A DNA stretch of 64,000 nt from Mycteria americana (Eukaryota > Chordata > Aves > Ciconiiformes > Ciconiidae). This document shows, in pieces, positions 44,750 to 57,700 of the stretch (position 1 is its first letter; each line of letters begins with the position of its first letter). Below the pieces are notes generated by a model. The model ran no database searches, was not told the origin of the DNA, and saw nothing but the letters and a program-made list of their open reading frames with translations. Position numbers and translations under genes: made by a program. The DNA is taken from the NCBI RefSeq assembly GCF_035582795.1, contig NC_134383.1:2487501-2551500 (forward strand), in the 5' to 3' direction.

Positions 44750-45700
44750 GGCAGGGGCAGGGAAGGGGGCGCGGGCGGGGGGGAGCAGCCGCCGCCGCGG
44801 GGCTGCAACGGTCGCGCACGTGTGTGAAGGGGAGAGCGGCCGCCTCGCAGAAGCGCTGCCGCCGCGGGTGGGCGAGGGAAGCTTGTTCTGGGCCAGATGC
44901 CCTGTGCAGCAGTGTGCCTGCGCAGCGCCTACCCGGGGCCGTCGGCGGCGCGGCACGCGCGCTGTCCTCGGGAAAAGCGCGCTTACGGCCGCCCGCGCAC
45001 GCGGCGTGGAGGCGCGCGCCCGTGCCCACACCCGGCATGGCGGCCGGCGGCTTCGGCACCGCTCTCGTTTCGTCCGCTGGCGGGAGGGAGCGGGCGCTCG
45101 GCTTCCCGTACTCGGCATGGCCGCCAAGGGGGCCCGGCAGCGGCCGCGGGCTGGAGGTGGTGGGGAGTCGGCCCGGCCGCGGTCGGAGGCCGCGGTCGTG
45201 GAGGAGGCCCGCCTGGAGTAGGTGTCGGAGCGGGCGGCGGGGCCGCGGGGAAGCGGGGGCCGGGCTGCAGCGGGCGCCGGGCGCGTGCCCCCTTCCCCGG
45301 GCAGCGCGCGGCCGTCTCGCGGGGGAGGGTTCTGCAACCGTCACTCGGGCGGGATCGCAGCTGTCGTTCGGGGCCCAGCAGCCCTAACGCTGGCAGGGCG
45401 GTGTCAGTTGCGAGCACCCGCCCAGGTACTTCCTGGCTGCTGGGTTTTTACGGCTCAAAAGTACCCACGGCCCCGAGTGAGCCCCGCATCGGGTGGCCGT
45501 GGTGGGTGCCCAGCCGGGTTAGTGTGTGTTGTGGAAGTCGGTCTCCCCGGTCTCCCTTCGGTGGAGCTCCTCCCGGCCCTGCGGTAGCGAGTGCGTGGCC
45601 TTGCTCTCTGTTGTTGGGGGGAGGAGGGGGAGGTCCTGGGGGGGCTGTCTTGCAGCAGTGGGTTAATCACTCAGGGCCGTTGCTCCGGTGTGGTGAGGGG
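44750..45700 (+). promoter_or_regulatory. ALG9: CpG island, ALG9 promoter
   Basis: CpG-dense sequence around the ALG9 first exon with GC boxes and no TATA box, as expected for a housekeeping gene. An upstream ATG at 45,037 opens a different frame and overlaps the coding start, so it may act as an upstream open reading frame. Parts of the island are duplicated near 39,405-39,560. Confidence 0.75.
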
Positions 45701-48700
45701 GGGTGATGGTGCTTCCTTGGGGGGGAACTGGCATGCCCCAAAGAAAGCAGTGAATGAAAGACTCGTCTGTACTTACACAGTGCTTAAATGACAGAGATGC
45801 AAATACGCTTGTCAGTTCTTTGCCTAGTGTCACACTGGCAGTCTTGATCTTGTTACTGGGTCTTCTTGGTGCATATTTTTATTTTTTCTTTGGATTAGAT
45901 CATCTGGGAGCAAAGCAGGACAAGTTTGGGCCCCTGAAGGGTCAACAGCTTTCAAGTGTCTCATCTCAGCCAGGTTCTGTGCAGCTCTCTTAAGCAACAT
46001 CTCTGATTGTGATGAGACGTTTAACTATTGGGAACCGGTAGGTGGCTTTCTTTCCTTGGAGATACCTGGGATTTTGTAGTTGACCTGTGTAAATGCAGAT
46101 TTATCTAGAACCTTGTGCTAATCTCTGTGTTTCAAAGAGAAATTTTCTTACTCAAGAATTCAGAGATGGGAAGTGCAAAACTGTCTACTCTGTGCGATGC
46201 ATGTTTATGTATTTATTTATTTAATCTCCATTGTAGACACACTACCTCGTTTATGGAAAGGGGTTTCAGACATGGGAATACTCTCCAGCCTATGCCATCC
46301 GCTCCTATGCTTACCTGTGGCTTCATGCCTTACCAGCCTTGTTCCACGCTAGAGTCCTACAAACTAACAAGGTAAATCAGATGTGTGAAAGCTTCTTTTG
46401 TGATGAATAAACATGCCTTTAGTCTGTGTTAAACAGCTGCTTTGTTTGCTGTCAGAGGTAAGAGAACTGGTGTTTACAAAACACTAATTTATTTACAAAT
46501 ACTAACCTCCCTGTAAGGATTTGGAAGGGTTTGTGAGCTAACTCAATGGGATCCAAGGAAGAGTGATTGGGAAGTTGCAGGGAAATGCTCCAGGCTCCGG
46601 TTTGATTGAGAAGCTGTCCCAGAGGGGCTGGTAGCTCCTTGGCCTTTTGAGTGTGTGCAGGCCTGGAGACAGTTACCTGGCAGCCACAGGCTCTCATTCA
46701 CCCCTGTGAGTTTCACCCTGATGCTTTAGAAGCCTGTATTGTTTTCTATGCCAGCTATCAGTGACTGTTTTGATTTTTTTTCAATAAACTATAAAAAAAA
46801 AGATTAGTATTTTGCAAGGGATATTGCAAACTGAACTCACAGAAATGTAAAAGAAAAAGCACCGAATGTGCATTCTGGGTATCTATTGCCATACTTGGCA
46901 TGTTTCTGCAAAACAGAAAACAAAAGAGGGGTAGTCCTGGTAAGTTCAGCAGGCTGTGTTCATTTTCTGTGTTGTAAAGGACTTCAGTGTTAGATGGCTA
47001 GGCCTTGAGCTGCTGGGTTCTTCAGCATCCCTTGGTATGGGATCTGGGTCTACAAGAATAGGCTCATTCACCACGGCCAAACTTGCTCCATCCTGTTCAG
47101 AACTTTTGTTCTTGGGACCGCCTTGTTAGTAATAGGTGCATAAGCTTCATTGCAAACCTCATTCAGACTCTGAGTATGTCTCCTAGGTTCTTATCTTCTA
47201 TTTCCTCCGATGCTTCCTGGCCTTCCTGAGCTGCGTTTGTGAACTCTACTTCTACAAGTGAGTATTAGAAGGTGTCTACAGTGAATGTTTTGGAGCAATG
47301 TGAGCAACATATTCAGTTATTGCCACAGGAAGTGCACTCTGAAGCTCATGCATAGATGTGTCTGGTAAATTTGGCTACTTCACAGTGAACCTTGAAAATA
47401 TGGGTTCTCATGATAACTTAATGAAATATTGGTCAGAATTCCACTGTTAGGACAAAATTTTATTCTCAGATCTGCCACCCACATCTCCACTCCAGCATTT
47501 TGTTGGCTACACTCATTTTCTTACTGATGCCAGCAAGCAGGGTGGGAGTGTTGTAAACTGAGCTCTGCTGGAGGAGAGGCTGGTGCTGTGTTTGCTTATG
47601 ATAGTGGCATTTTAGAGGAATACATTGATTGTTGCTGTCTGTAATGTATCTGCCAATGGTGTTTACATCCACTAAAAGCAGTAGCCTGAACATACAATTA
47701 TCTTGTCTAAGCTGGATTTTTATTTTTACCTGCTGCCTCTGCATTTGTGACTCTCAAACTATTACCTTCCATGACTTTTCTGTTGGCAATAGTCTGGTTT
47801 TAAGAACGTGAGATGTGGCTTATTGCAAGATGGGGTTTTGTGAGGGGTGAAAATCTTAGATAGATTGATGTTGCTACAGCAGTGCAGAATCCCTAAGTTC
47901 CTGAGATTTGCACAAGCACAACTCACACTGGTAGAAGCCAAGTCTCTTCTAGAGTTTTGCACTAGTGTAATTTACAAGGATCTGAAATCCCAGGCCAGAG
48001 GCAGTCAGGTTGCCTTCAGTGGCTGAGTAATGAGAATCACCCACCTTAAAGCTCTCAGGATGCTCCATGGATTGTTTGTGGTTCTGCATGCATTGGGTAC
48101 TGTTCTTTTATGTACTGAGGATATTTTTGTGGTCTCTAATTCTCTCTTGCTTCCTTAGGGCTGTGTGCAAGAAGTTTGGGCTACATGTGAGCCGGCTGAT
48201 GTTGGCCTTCTTAGTACTCAGCACTGGGATGTTTTGCTCATCTGCAGGTAAGTTTGCTTAGCGATGATACTGACAATTACTCTGTCCATAGAAACCAAAG
48301 ACAGGTCCAGAGAGAAGAAAATCCACAGCACTAAAATATCTCTGTAGGAATTGTTTGTTGTATTCTGTTGCAGGTATTTCTCATGGCAGGTGTGATGACA
48401 GAATAAGTGTTGATTCAAATGATGTTCCCTGCATTACTCTCTTGTATCTTTCCATTTCCAGGGCATGTTTGTTTCTGTTGCTGCCTCCAGTCTCTCTGCA
48501 ATGGGCTATGCCTTTTAAACAGGGTCTTGGCCTACCTTCCCTGAACATATTTTAATCCAAGGAAGGAGGGTCATATTTTGGCATTGTCATTTGCCTTTGT
48601 GTCCTGTCCCCTCTGGCTGGTTGTACTAGCCAACCACTGTAAGACTTATAAAACACCTGCTGTAGGTATTGAGTAAAGTGCAAAGAGAGACTTTGAGCAA

Positions 48701-51700
48701 AGGTTTTCTGTATTGCATGCATACAGAAACTTAAAGGGAAATACCACAACTTAAAAATGCTGTGATTTCCTATTTTACCCTTTTTTTGTTTATGGTGAGT
48801 GGAGAAAGGACTCCCTTCATTGTTTTTGCAGTGTCTTATGTCTCCTCATTCTTCACTTACTTCCCACCAGTCTCCACCCAGTTGTTTCAGAGACTGTACC
48901 CAGTCAGCTCGCATTTTCTGCTGCCACTTGAGCAGGTTCGTTTCATATTTTTCAACCTAGCAGAATATAGAGGGTGCAGCAAGTGTTACAAGCGGTAACC
49001 ATGGATGCTGTCAACTGGTTACCACTGCTGAGTGCCACTGAGGAAAGAGGCCTTCATACTTAAAGGAAGTATTTCTGGTCTTGGCAGAACAAAAAAAAAG
49101 AACCCTCTTTTCTGCTTTCACTGAAATGACAGCGTCCAGTATAGCATCCCAGCTCCAATGGAATGAATGAGAGATGATTAGCCTTATCTTGGCCTCGTGC
49201 AGCTCTCCCACTGTGGGAAAGCTGTGCTAACCCCTTTCTTTCTTTGTGTTGCAGCTTTCCTCCCAAGCAGTTTCTGCATGTACACCACGGTGATTGCCAT
49301 GACTGGCTGGTATATGGACAAGACCTCTGTAGCAGTGCTGGGGGTGGCCGCTGGAGCCCTTCTGGGCTGGCCCTTCAGTGCAGCTCTTGGGTAAGGAGAG
49401 GAGGGCTCAGGAGTTTTGCACTTTGTCAAATGTTTCTTGCTTGGTTGGGGAGAATGTAGGGGCTGGAGAGCTGGAGGAAGAAACTAGCAGAGACTGAGCT
49501 ACCAGCCTAGTGCAGGATCATTGCTGCAGGCTTCCATAGCCTGATTTGTTTGCTTTTGAAGAACTTAGGTTGGGAAGATTTCCTGACCCTAAAATACTGA
49601 AAGTAACACCTGGGTTGGATGACTGGAATATGCAGTAGAAGCAGAGCCCAGTGAAGTGATGGTTCTCTTCCAGCTGCTGCCCCACTTTCTTTGAATGGGC
49701 AGGAAAACCTGCAGTGGGGAAAGACAAAGCCTCCCATTGATACCTGGTCTCTCTTTCAGACTTCCTATTGCCTTTGACTTGTTGATACTGAAGCAGAGGT
49801 GGAAAAGTTTCCTAAACTGGTGTTTGGTGTCATTGATCCTGTTTTTGGTAAGTGCCTGTAACAACTCAGAGAGGGAATGGATTGGGCCTGCAATAGAAGG
49901 GGTGGGTTCCGTTAAGAAGATCACATGGAACTTTTGGGTGGTCCAGCCAAAAGCTTCTGGCACTTTAAATAATAGATGCTCTCTTCCAGGTGCCCTTGGT
50001 AGTTGTGGACAGCTATTACTATGGGAAGCTGGTAGTTGCACCTCTCAACATTGTTTTATACAATGTCTTCACTTCTCACGGACCTGATCTCTATGGTGAG
50101 TTTAAGATAACAAGACAGGAAGGGAGTCGGCGGTTTTCTTGCTACTGTCTTTCTACCGTGACCCACCAGGTCTTGATTGCCAATCCTTTTTCTGACGTAC
50201 TCTAAAGCAAAAGCAGCCTGCAAGCTCCAAAGGGCTACAGTTTCAGCTTTTTGCCACAGGGTGTCTCTCTCGAGCTGGGAATCCGCAGGCCATTGTCGGA
50301 TTTCTCCACGCTTGTGAGTTAAGCTGGTTTTGTTCACTTTCAAGTTCTGTAAACCGTCGTGAGATGTCTCAGCGTCACACTAGAGAACTGTTAGTAGCAA
50401 ACGTGTCTGGATGCTATGCAAGTGCAGTGGGCAGAAATGATATATGTGTGTGTTTGTCAGCTTTAATTGAGTTCTTGGCTGTTGTTCCTCACAGTCAAGG
50501 TGCAGAACCTTGGGATAGTGCGTAACAGTGCAGAATCCATAGTTCTTTCAGCTTACATCAGGTCTGTGCAGACTTCCCGAGTCCATGCTGTGCCTTGGGA
50601 ATCTCCTTACTTATTGGCAGTGAATGGCCTGGGCTTTGCTGGCAAGCAGAATCTGAGGTTACCATAAAGGCATCTAGTCTGCAGGCAAATCATCTGCCTA
50701 CGAGGGGTTCCCTAGTACTGGCCATTTAGGATACTGTGTGACCCAAATCTCAGGTCTGAACCTTGATGGCAATGCTGTGTTGTTTGTTTGGGAGCTGCCA
50801 CTGCACTAAGTTGTTCATATCATGTACTTCTAGAGCTGAAGAGTAGAAAAGTATTCTATTTCTGGCAGGGCTTCAGATAGACTGGCAGAGGCTTCAGGGA
50901 GCTTAGGGTGCAGGGTCCCTGCGTCATCACTGTCATCTGTTTAAGCCCTGTCGAGATATTCTAGGAGGGATTCAGCAGTGGTTAGCAGCAAGGCTTTCTC
51001 TGGCAGTGCCCTGCAAGCCATATTTGTTGGTTCATTTGAAGGGCCATTTTGGGTGGTGCTGAGTGGTGATTTGTTACTTGTGCTGTGGCACAGCAGGACA
51101 ACAGCTGCTTTGCCATGATTCTTCATCTCTGCAGGAAGGTTCTGAAGTCTGTTGCTGTGAATTTTCTGTAAGGAAACTCCAGGCTCTGTCTCTGATAGGT
51201 TTTGGCATCGGCTTGTGCCTGACCTTTTCCACACTGGTGCATGAGTTGTTTCCAGAAGCCTCCAGGGACCAGTCTATTCTGAAGTGTTTTATTCATAGTG
51301 ACATTCATATAACATCCTCAGGCTAGTAAAAGAGCCTGCCTGAAATTGCTCTTTAATGCAATGTGGCCAGGACAATGCTGTGTGTTTAGAGAGCTTCAAA
51401 ACACTTGGGAAAAATAACACTACCAGGAGAGATGAAAGGCTGGCCAATCCCTCTTGGCTTTGGAGCTGGGATTTCCCAACTTTCACATGATGGGAGCAGG
51501 AACTGCTGGAGGTTGCAGAGTCATCAACCCATATCATCTTCAGTGTAAGCACCACAGTATTTTTCCTTTTGCCTGCAGACGGAGTTCTGGAGTCAAGGTT
51601 CGATTTCCTTTTTTTTTTTTTTTTTTTTTTTTTTTGTCTTTAGCAATACACTCCATCCTGCATAAATCCAGTCTGCACAATGAATATTTCCCTGGGGTGA

Positions 51701-54700
51701 TTAGGTTTCTACAGCCAAGGGAAAGTAGCTTCTAAGCATATATCCCTAAGCCTGATTCTGAGGCTTAGGGACATTTTTGTGTACATATGTTCTAAGAATA
51801 CACAATTTGTGACAAAAGTTTTGTCCCACTTCCTGTGATCAGAGCCTTGGCTGTGACTTGCAGTGGGATGGCACTTTGGGAAGCTTTGTTCAGCTTGGGC
51901 AGAATGTGCTGGAGCTGTTTATATGACACCTTGCTCTGTTGAGTCCTGGTTCTTAAATAGAGTGAAAATAAATGAAATGCAGAAAGCAGACTGTTTATTA
52001 TACTAGCACTGAATCAGACTTGCTTAGAATGAGGGCTGTGACTCACAATCAAATTATTGCGGCTTAGTTACTGCTTAACAGCTGAGCTACAGTTCCTGTC
52101 TGCATACAGGCTTTCAGCCTGTGACAAACATAGTGGGGGCACCTTAGCTTAAGCCTATTTTACAACTCCTCTGCTTTGTCCTGAGCCACACTCACCATTG
52201 CTGTGGTCAAGCTGCAGCATAGTAGCTTGTTAAGTTCTATTAATTTGTGTGTGAGTTTGATTTCTAGAATTGCTCCCGGAGCCTGTCGCAGAGCACAAAA
52301 GTTCAAACCAGTTTCTGGCTCAGTGTCTGACAGTGCTTCCAGTTGATTATCCCGATGGAACCATAGTGCCATGAAATGACTGGGTCACAGTGTTCTTCCC
52401 ATTGTTTTCATCAGTCTCTCTCCTACAGCCCACATCTGCTTAGCTCTAGCACGTGGGATACTTGCAGAAGTTAAATTTTCCGTCATGGTCTGAAGGCAAT
52501 GCTGTGGAAGCAAGTTCCCATCAGTATTGTGCATGAAGAGTTCTTTAGTGTCCCTCCCTGCTTGAAAGACCATGTTCTGGGCCAGGACTTCTTGTATGCA
52601 ATGGGGTTGTTCTTTTTTTATATTGCAGTTCTTTCTCAGATCACCTTGAGTCGTTGTGGATAACAAGAATAAAAGCATTTTGCCCTGGGAGGCATTGAGA
52701 CTGAATGCCTCTGAATGGGTGAGTCATCACAGTGACCAAGCCTATTGCTTTTTGCCTGGTGTCTGTGAATAATTTAACTTGCCTGTGTAATGCACTGTTC
52801 TCCTCTCATATTTTTTTTCCCCTTTTTTATTTTTTCCTCACCCAGAGAAGCAAATCCCTCATTGGAGAAGGAGGGGAGGTTCCAGTGCTTAGTTCTTCAG
52901 GGCAGTTCAGTCACACTGCAAAAAAATCTGAGAAAGTAGCCTTTTTGTTAAAGCTGTGCTTCAGACCAGCTGACTTCTTTATTAGCAGAGTCCCTCAGGA
53001 CACCTCTGGGCCTTTAAGGCTGTATCTGGATTGTGGAGGAGGTGTGCTTCATGAAGTGTCCTTCATTCCTGAGTCCTAGGCTACCAAATCAGAGACCCGA
53101 CTAGAGAGAGCCATAGTTAATTTCCTTTACTTTCCATAGCAACCAGGGCAGGTAGAAAGGTGACAGTATGGTCCCTGGTACTATCCTTTAAAGATTTGGG
53201 ACTTGGCTGTGCTATGCAGCTTAACTGTAGCCAGAAAACACTGGAGGGTAACAGTTTGTATCAGTTTAAGAAGCTTTCTATCTCATCCTGGCATCTCCTA
53301 TGATAATGTGGCTGTTGTTTATAGCAGTGAGAGTGGGGAAGCAGGCTACGGAACCCCGTTCCAGTCCTTTTTTTATATAATGAGGGGCCTTGGTGCTCCA
53401 CAGAAGTAGTTACTAGAGTGGCCTAACCAGTGCTAACCCTGCTGTAAGTCTTTAGAAACCTGTACTATTGCCTCAGAAGAGAATCTGGAGGTGGCAGGGC
53501 TGGGAAGAAACCAAAGCCCCCTTTACGCACACTTTTTCTAGATGTCCACTGGAAGATTTACAGTGTGATACCCCAGACTGCCTCAGGTTTTCCCTCACAG
53601 ACATATCCCAGTTAGCAGCCCTGATTTCTAGGAAGGGTAGTACGCTTCAGTCCTAAAATGGTTTGCTTTCTGCACATGTTCAAGGTCTGTCACAGTGATT
53701 ATTTAGAACTGCAGTCCTTAAATATGGAGAGTCACCAACAGAGTCTAGAGAAGAAGGAAGGGACGTTGGCACTATTGCGATATTGCCATACAGATAACTC
53801 TGTCATGTCCATCACTTGACATGCTCTTTCAATCTACCGTATTCCATATTCAGCCTTTCACAGGCTGAGGATTGTGCTCATGTGGGACTTGCAAGAATTA
53901 TGAGGCAGGTGGAGAGACACAGAAGGTGAATTTCTAGTAATTAACTCCCCTAAGGCCCCCTACTCCCCCAAATCCAAATCTGTAATTGCTATTTGCTTTC
54001 AGTGCTAATAGATAAAGGTTTCCTAAATGAACCTCAGTTGCTTGGACTTGGCCTTAGTAACTCCAATGGCATATTTCTGACATTACTAGTGCAGCTTCTA
54101 ATCATACTTAGCTGTAGGAGCTGCAGAGGTTTCAGGTTTTCCTTGCTGCTTTTCAGTTGTCTGATTAATTTCAACATGGACCCTATTTAAATGGCTCTGA
54201 TTGCAGGAAATTGCTGCGGCTTGTGACACATGTCACAACAGTGCAGTGATTAAAGCCCCCGCGTGTCATTTACTGACTGATTGAGCTAATCACACTGAGA
54301 GAGTGACAAATGTGTGGAAAGGAACTGGTATTCCTTATTGTTCAGGATTTTAAGCATCCTGAATTAAGAGTCCAAATAAATTACAGTTGCACTGGAATTT
54401 CTTTCAATTTCCATCCTTCAAAGCTTGGAACCAATACCCAAGTATGTCATCTTAGGAGGCAGAGTTGGCTTGTTCCTTTTTGAAGCTACACTGTAAGAAC
54501 AAATTGAAGTAGGGACATTTTAAATAGTGTTGACTCTAAGGAGGTACCAAAACTAGCATCTGGATGAACTTTAGTGGCAGAGTCTTTGTTGGGGTGAAGT
54601 GTGAATATGAACTCTTTTTCTTGTTCCTTTCTAGTACATTTTCTATTTCTGCCAACATGGAGTATACATCATCACTCCAGAATTATAATGATCTCTTATT

Positions 54701-57700
54701 AACATTGTGTGGTTTTGTGTTACTACTCTGTTACTTCTCCGCAATTAGAAAGAATGAATTTGGAGTCAAATTTCCTAATTTTACAAGTTTCCGCCTCTAC
54801 TTTCTTGCTGTGTAGGCTTTCTTAACACAAGGGTGAGTTCTGTGTCACAGAACTCTGCTGGGCAAGGCTGACTGTTAGAGTGGCCTGTGACTCATGAGCA
54901 GCAGATTTGATATTGACTATGACCCAGTGAAAAAAGAAGGAGAAAAATAATTTCTGAAAAGGAAGACAATGAAGTTTCTTGGGCAGACATGATTGTGAGA
55001 TACTGTAGTGCATTTGTATGGCTATTGACTAACTCTCATGCCACTGTTATGCCAGTTTTATGGGTGAGGGGCAGAACCATGAGACTGCGTTGAGATGGCT
55101 CAGGCTCATTCCATGGGGCTGCATCCTGTGTCCAGCTGCAAGATCTTCTGTCCACACCCTTTCCATTCTTTGGTTCCAATATGGTTGCAATGGGGAGAAT
55201 CAATGGGGGAGAATCAATGTCTGCTGCTGATTGTCTGAGTCTGTGTCAGGCAGAGAAGGAACGAAGCTGCTGTTACATCTAGATCTCATACATGCTTGTA
55301 TTTAAAAACTCTTGTTTCCTTTTCTCATCCTTTAGGTACGGAACCCTGGTCCTTCTATTTCATCAATGGCTTTCTGAATTTCAACGTGGCATTTATTTTG
55401 GCGCTGCTTGTGCTGCCACTGACTTATCTCATGGAGTGTCTGCTTCAGAAATTTCATGGTGGGTGCAAGACAGCTGTGAGAGCCAAGTACAGATAGCCCA
55501 GATCTCAACCTTGTTACTAAAGGGAGAGCTTGCCTGCCAAAGAGCAGCTTTCCTTTATTGGAAGTGAAAGTAGGTTCAGGGAAAGTCTTTGGAATAATAG
55601 GAAAGTTCCTAGAGCTCATTACTCAGTTCAGTATTGACCCCACAATGGAGTTGCTGTGTAGAAAGAACATGCAGTGAGATGCATCTACTCACGTGCTGTC
55701 TGCAAAAGGGCAGAAACATGTTTTTCTCTTTAAGGATAATTCCCATGTTCCCTGCTTCCACCTCAAGAAGAACAATTTGTTATGAAGGCTGAACTAGCCA
55801 TACCCAGAGTCAGCTTAACAAGTTGTATGGTACATAACCTTCAGCCAGACATGCAAATGCATTAGAAATAGCCCCATCAGAAATGTTAAGGGAGAAAGAA
55901 ACTATGTACCCGTTGTTGTTTGCATCTTATCTGCAGCTGGCAATGGTAGCCTTTAAGAGTTATTTGGGGAACCTTTTGCTGGCTCTTCCAATGTTACTTT
56001 TTTATACCACTGCTAGAATGTTTTCTGCAGCAGCTTGAGAGAACAGAGTTACTATTTCCTTTTTGATTGTTGAGGCTGAGCCTACAAATAGGCATCCTCT
56101 GGTCTCTGCTGCTGCCATCCACGTTGGGACTGAACCTTGACTCTTCTGTGCACTGTGAAAGGCGCTCTTCAACTCGCAGGACTGAGCCCTGGCAGGACAG
56201 TCTTGCTACCCCATGCTTTGGGAAGTGTCCCCATAGGTGTGGATATACTGAGAGTAGAGAAAGGAGGAACCAGAATATTCCCTACTTCACGTTGGGCTTT
56301 CTCTTAAATGACATCAGTTTAAACACATGACATTTGGCATGTGACTCTAGAGAGGAAAAAGGTGTTGAGGAAGTGTGAATCCTTCTCTGCTGTTTTCCTA
56401 AGGGAGATTCATTAAGCATCAGCAGCAGCCTCCAGATTCATCAGTCCAGTTAGTGCTTTGCTCTCTGATTTTTTACTGAGTACAAGAAACAATAACATGA
56501 TAATCCTTGCTGAAATTGTGTGTTAACGGGTATTTACTTATATCTGTTCCTTGGATATGACTGACATACTGTCAGAAACCAGTAAAAGCTCAGTAGGAGA
56601 TCCTTTAAATGCAAGATTTCCTGCTGTTCACTTGGTGTTCTTGTTCTTAACAGCAGGAGCAATTCTGCCAAGTACTTTGTTCTTACTGTCTGTGAAATGC
56701 CGTTAGCTTAATTGCTTAACTCTGCTGTTGGGAGTAGCAAGGGGGCAGAAAAGGGACTGCAAATTGTCAGGCACTGTAGAACCCTCCTCAGTGTGACTAA
56801 AATTCAGGGTAATTGTTGTTATTTTTGAATCAGTTATTTCCTCCGTTAAGCAGAAGGTGCCTGAGAGACCTCTCATGCTGTCATTTTTGTAATGAAGCAA
56901 TGAAGGTTGTGGAAACTTCAGTCGCTAAACAACCATTTGTAAGTGGAAGGGTAGGTCCAGAGGAGATCCTTTCTGATCTTTGTATGTATAGCATAATACA
57001 CAGCAGGAAATCTAGTACTTCTGACTACCCATTCAGACCTGTCAATTCTTGATGGGTTTTGTCTCTTGCTTGGATTCAGTAATGCAGTCCCTTATTTTCT
57101 GCTTTTGGTCTTCTAGAGTCTGTTGAATTTGTTAGTATTGTAGGAATCTACAAAAATTCTCTGATCAAAATTCTGTACTGACTGTTTGGACATTACCTGG
57201 ATTTTAGCAACACAGCTGCTCAGAACATGGTGTGTTTGTGTCTGAAGACAACCGTTTGGGTCTGAAGAATGGGCTTTTGAATGTGAGATATGATTGTGCA
57301 AGAGGGGAGTGGGATAAACCCCCCATTACTATTTTGCTGAGTGTTTGTTTCTTTCAGTTCAGAATCTGGGCCGTCCCTACTGGCTGACACTAGCTCCTAT
57401 GTACATTTGGATCATTATTTTCTTCAGTCAGCCCCACAAAGAAGAGAGGTTTCTCTTTCCCATCTATCCCCTCATCTGTCTCTGTGGTGCTGTGGCTCTG
57501 TCTGCTCTTCAGGTAAGTTTTAGTGGAACGTGGTTTTTTAATGAGCTTATACCTTTAGGAAGCATAACTGCTAGCTGACTTCTTTAATATCGCTTCCCAA
57601 AGTTTGGGAACATCTGCAGAGTATCTGTGTCTGTGACACAATCTACACTGATTACACAGTTCAGGACTGTCCTATGCATAACATTTAATCATTGTCTTTA

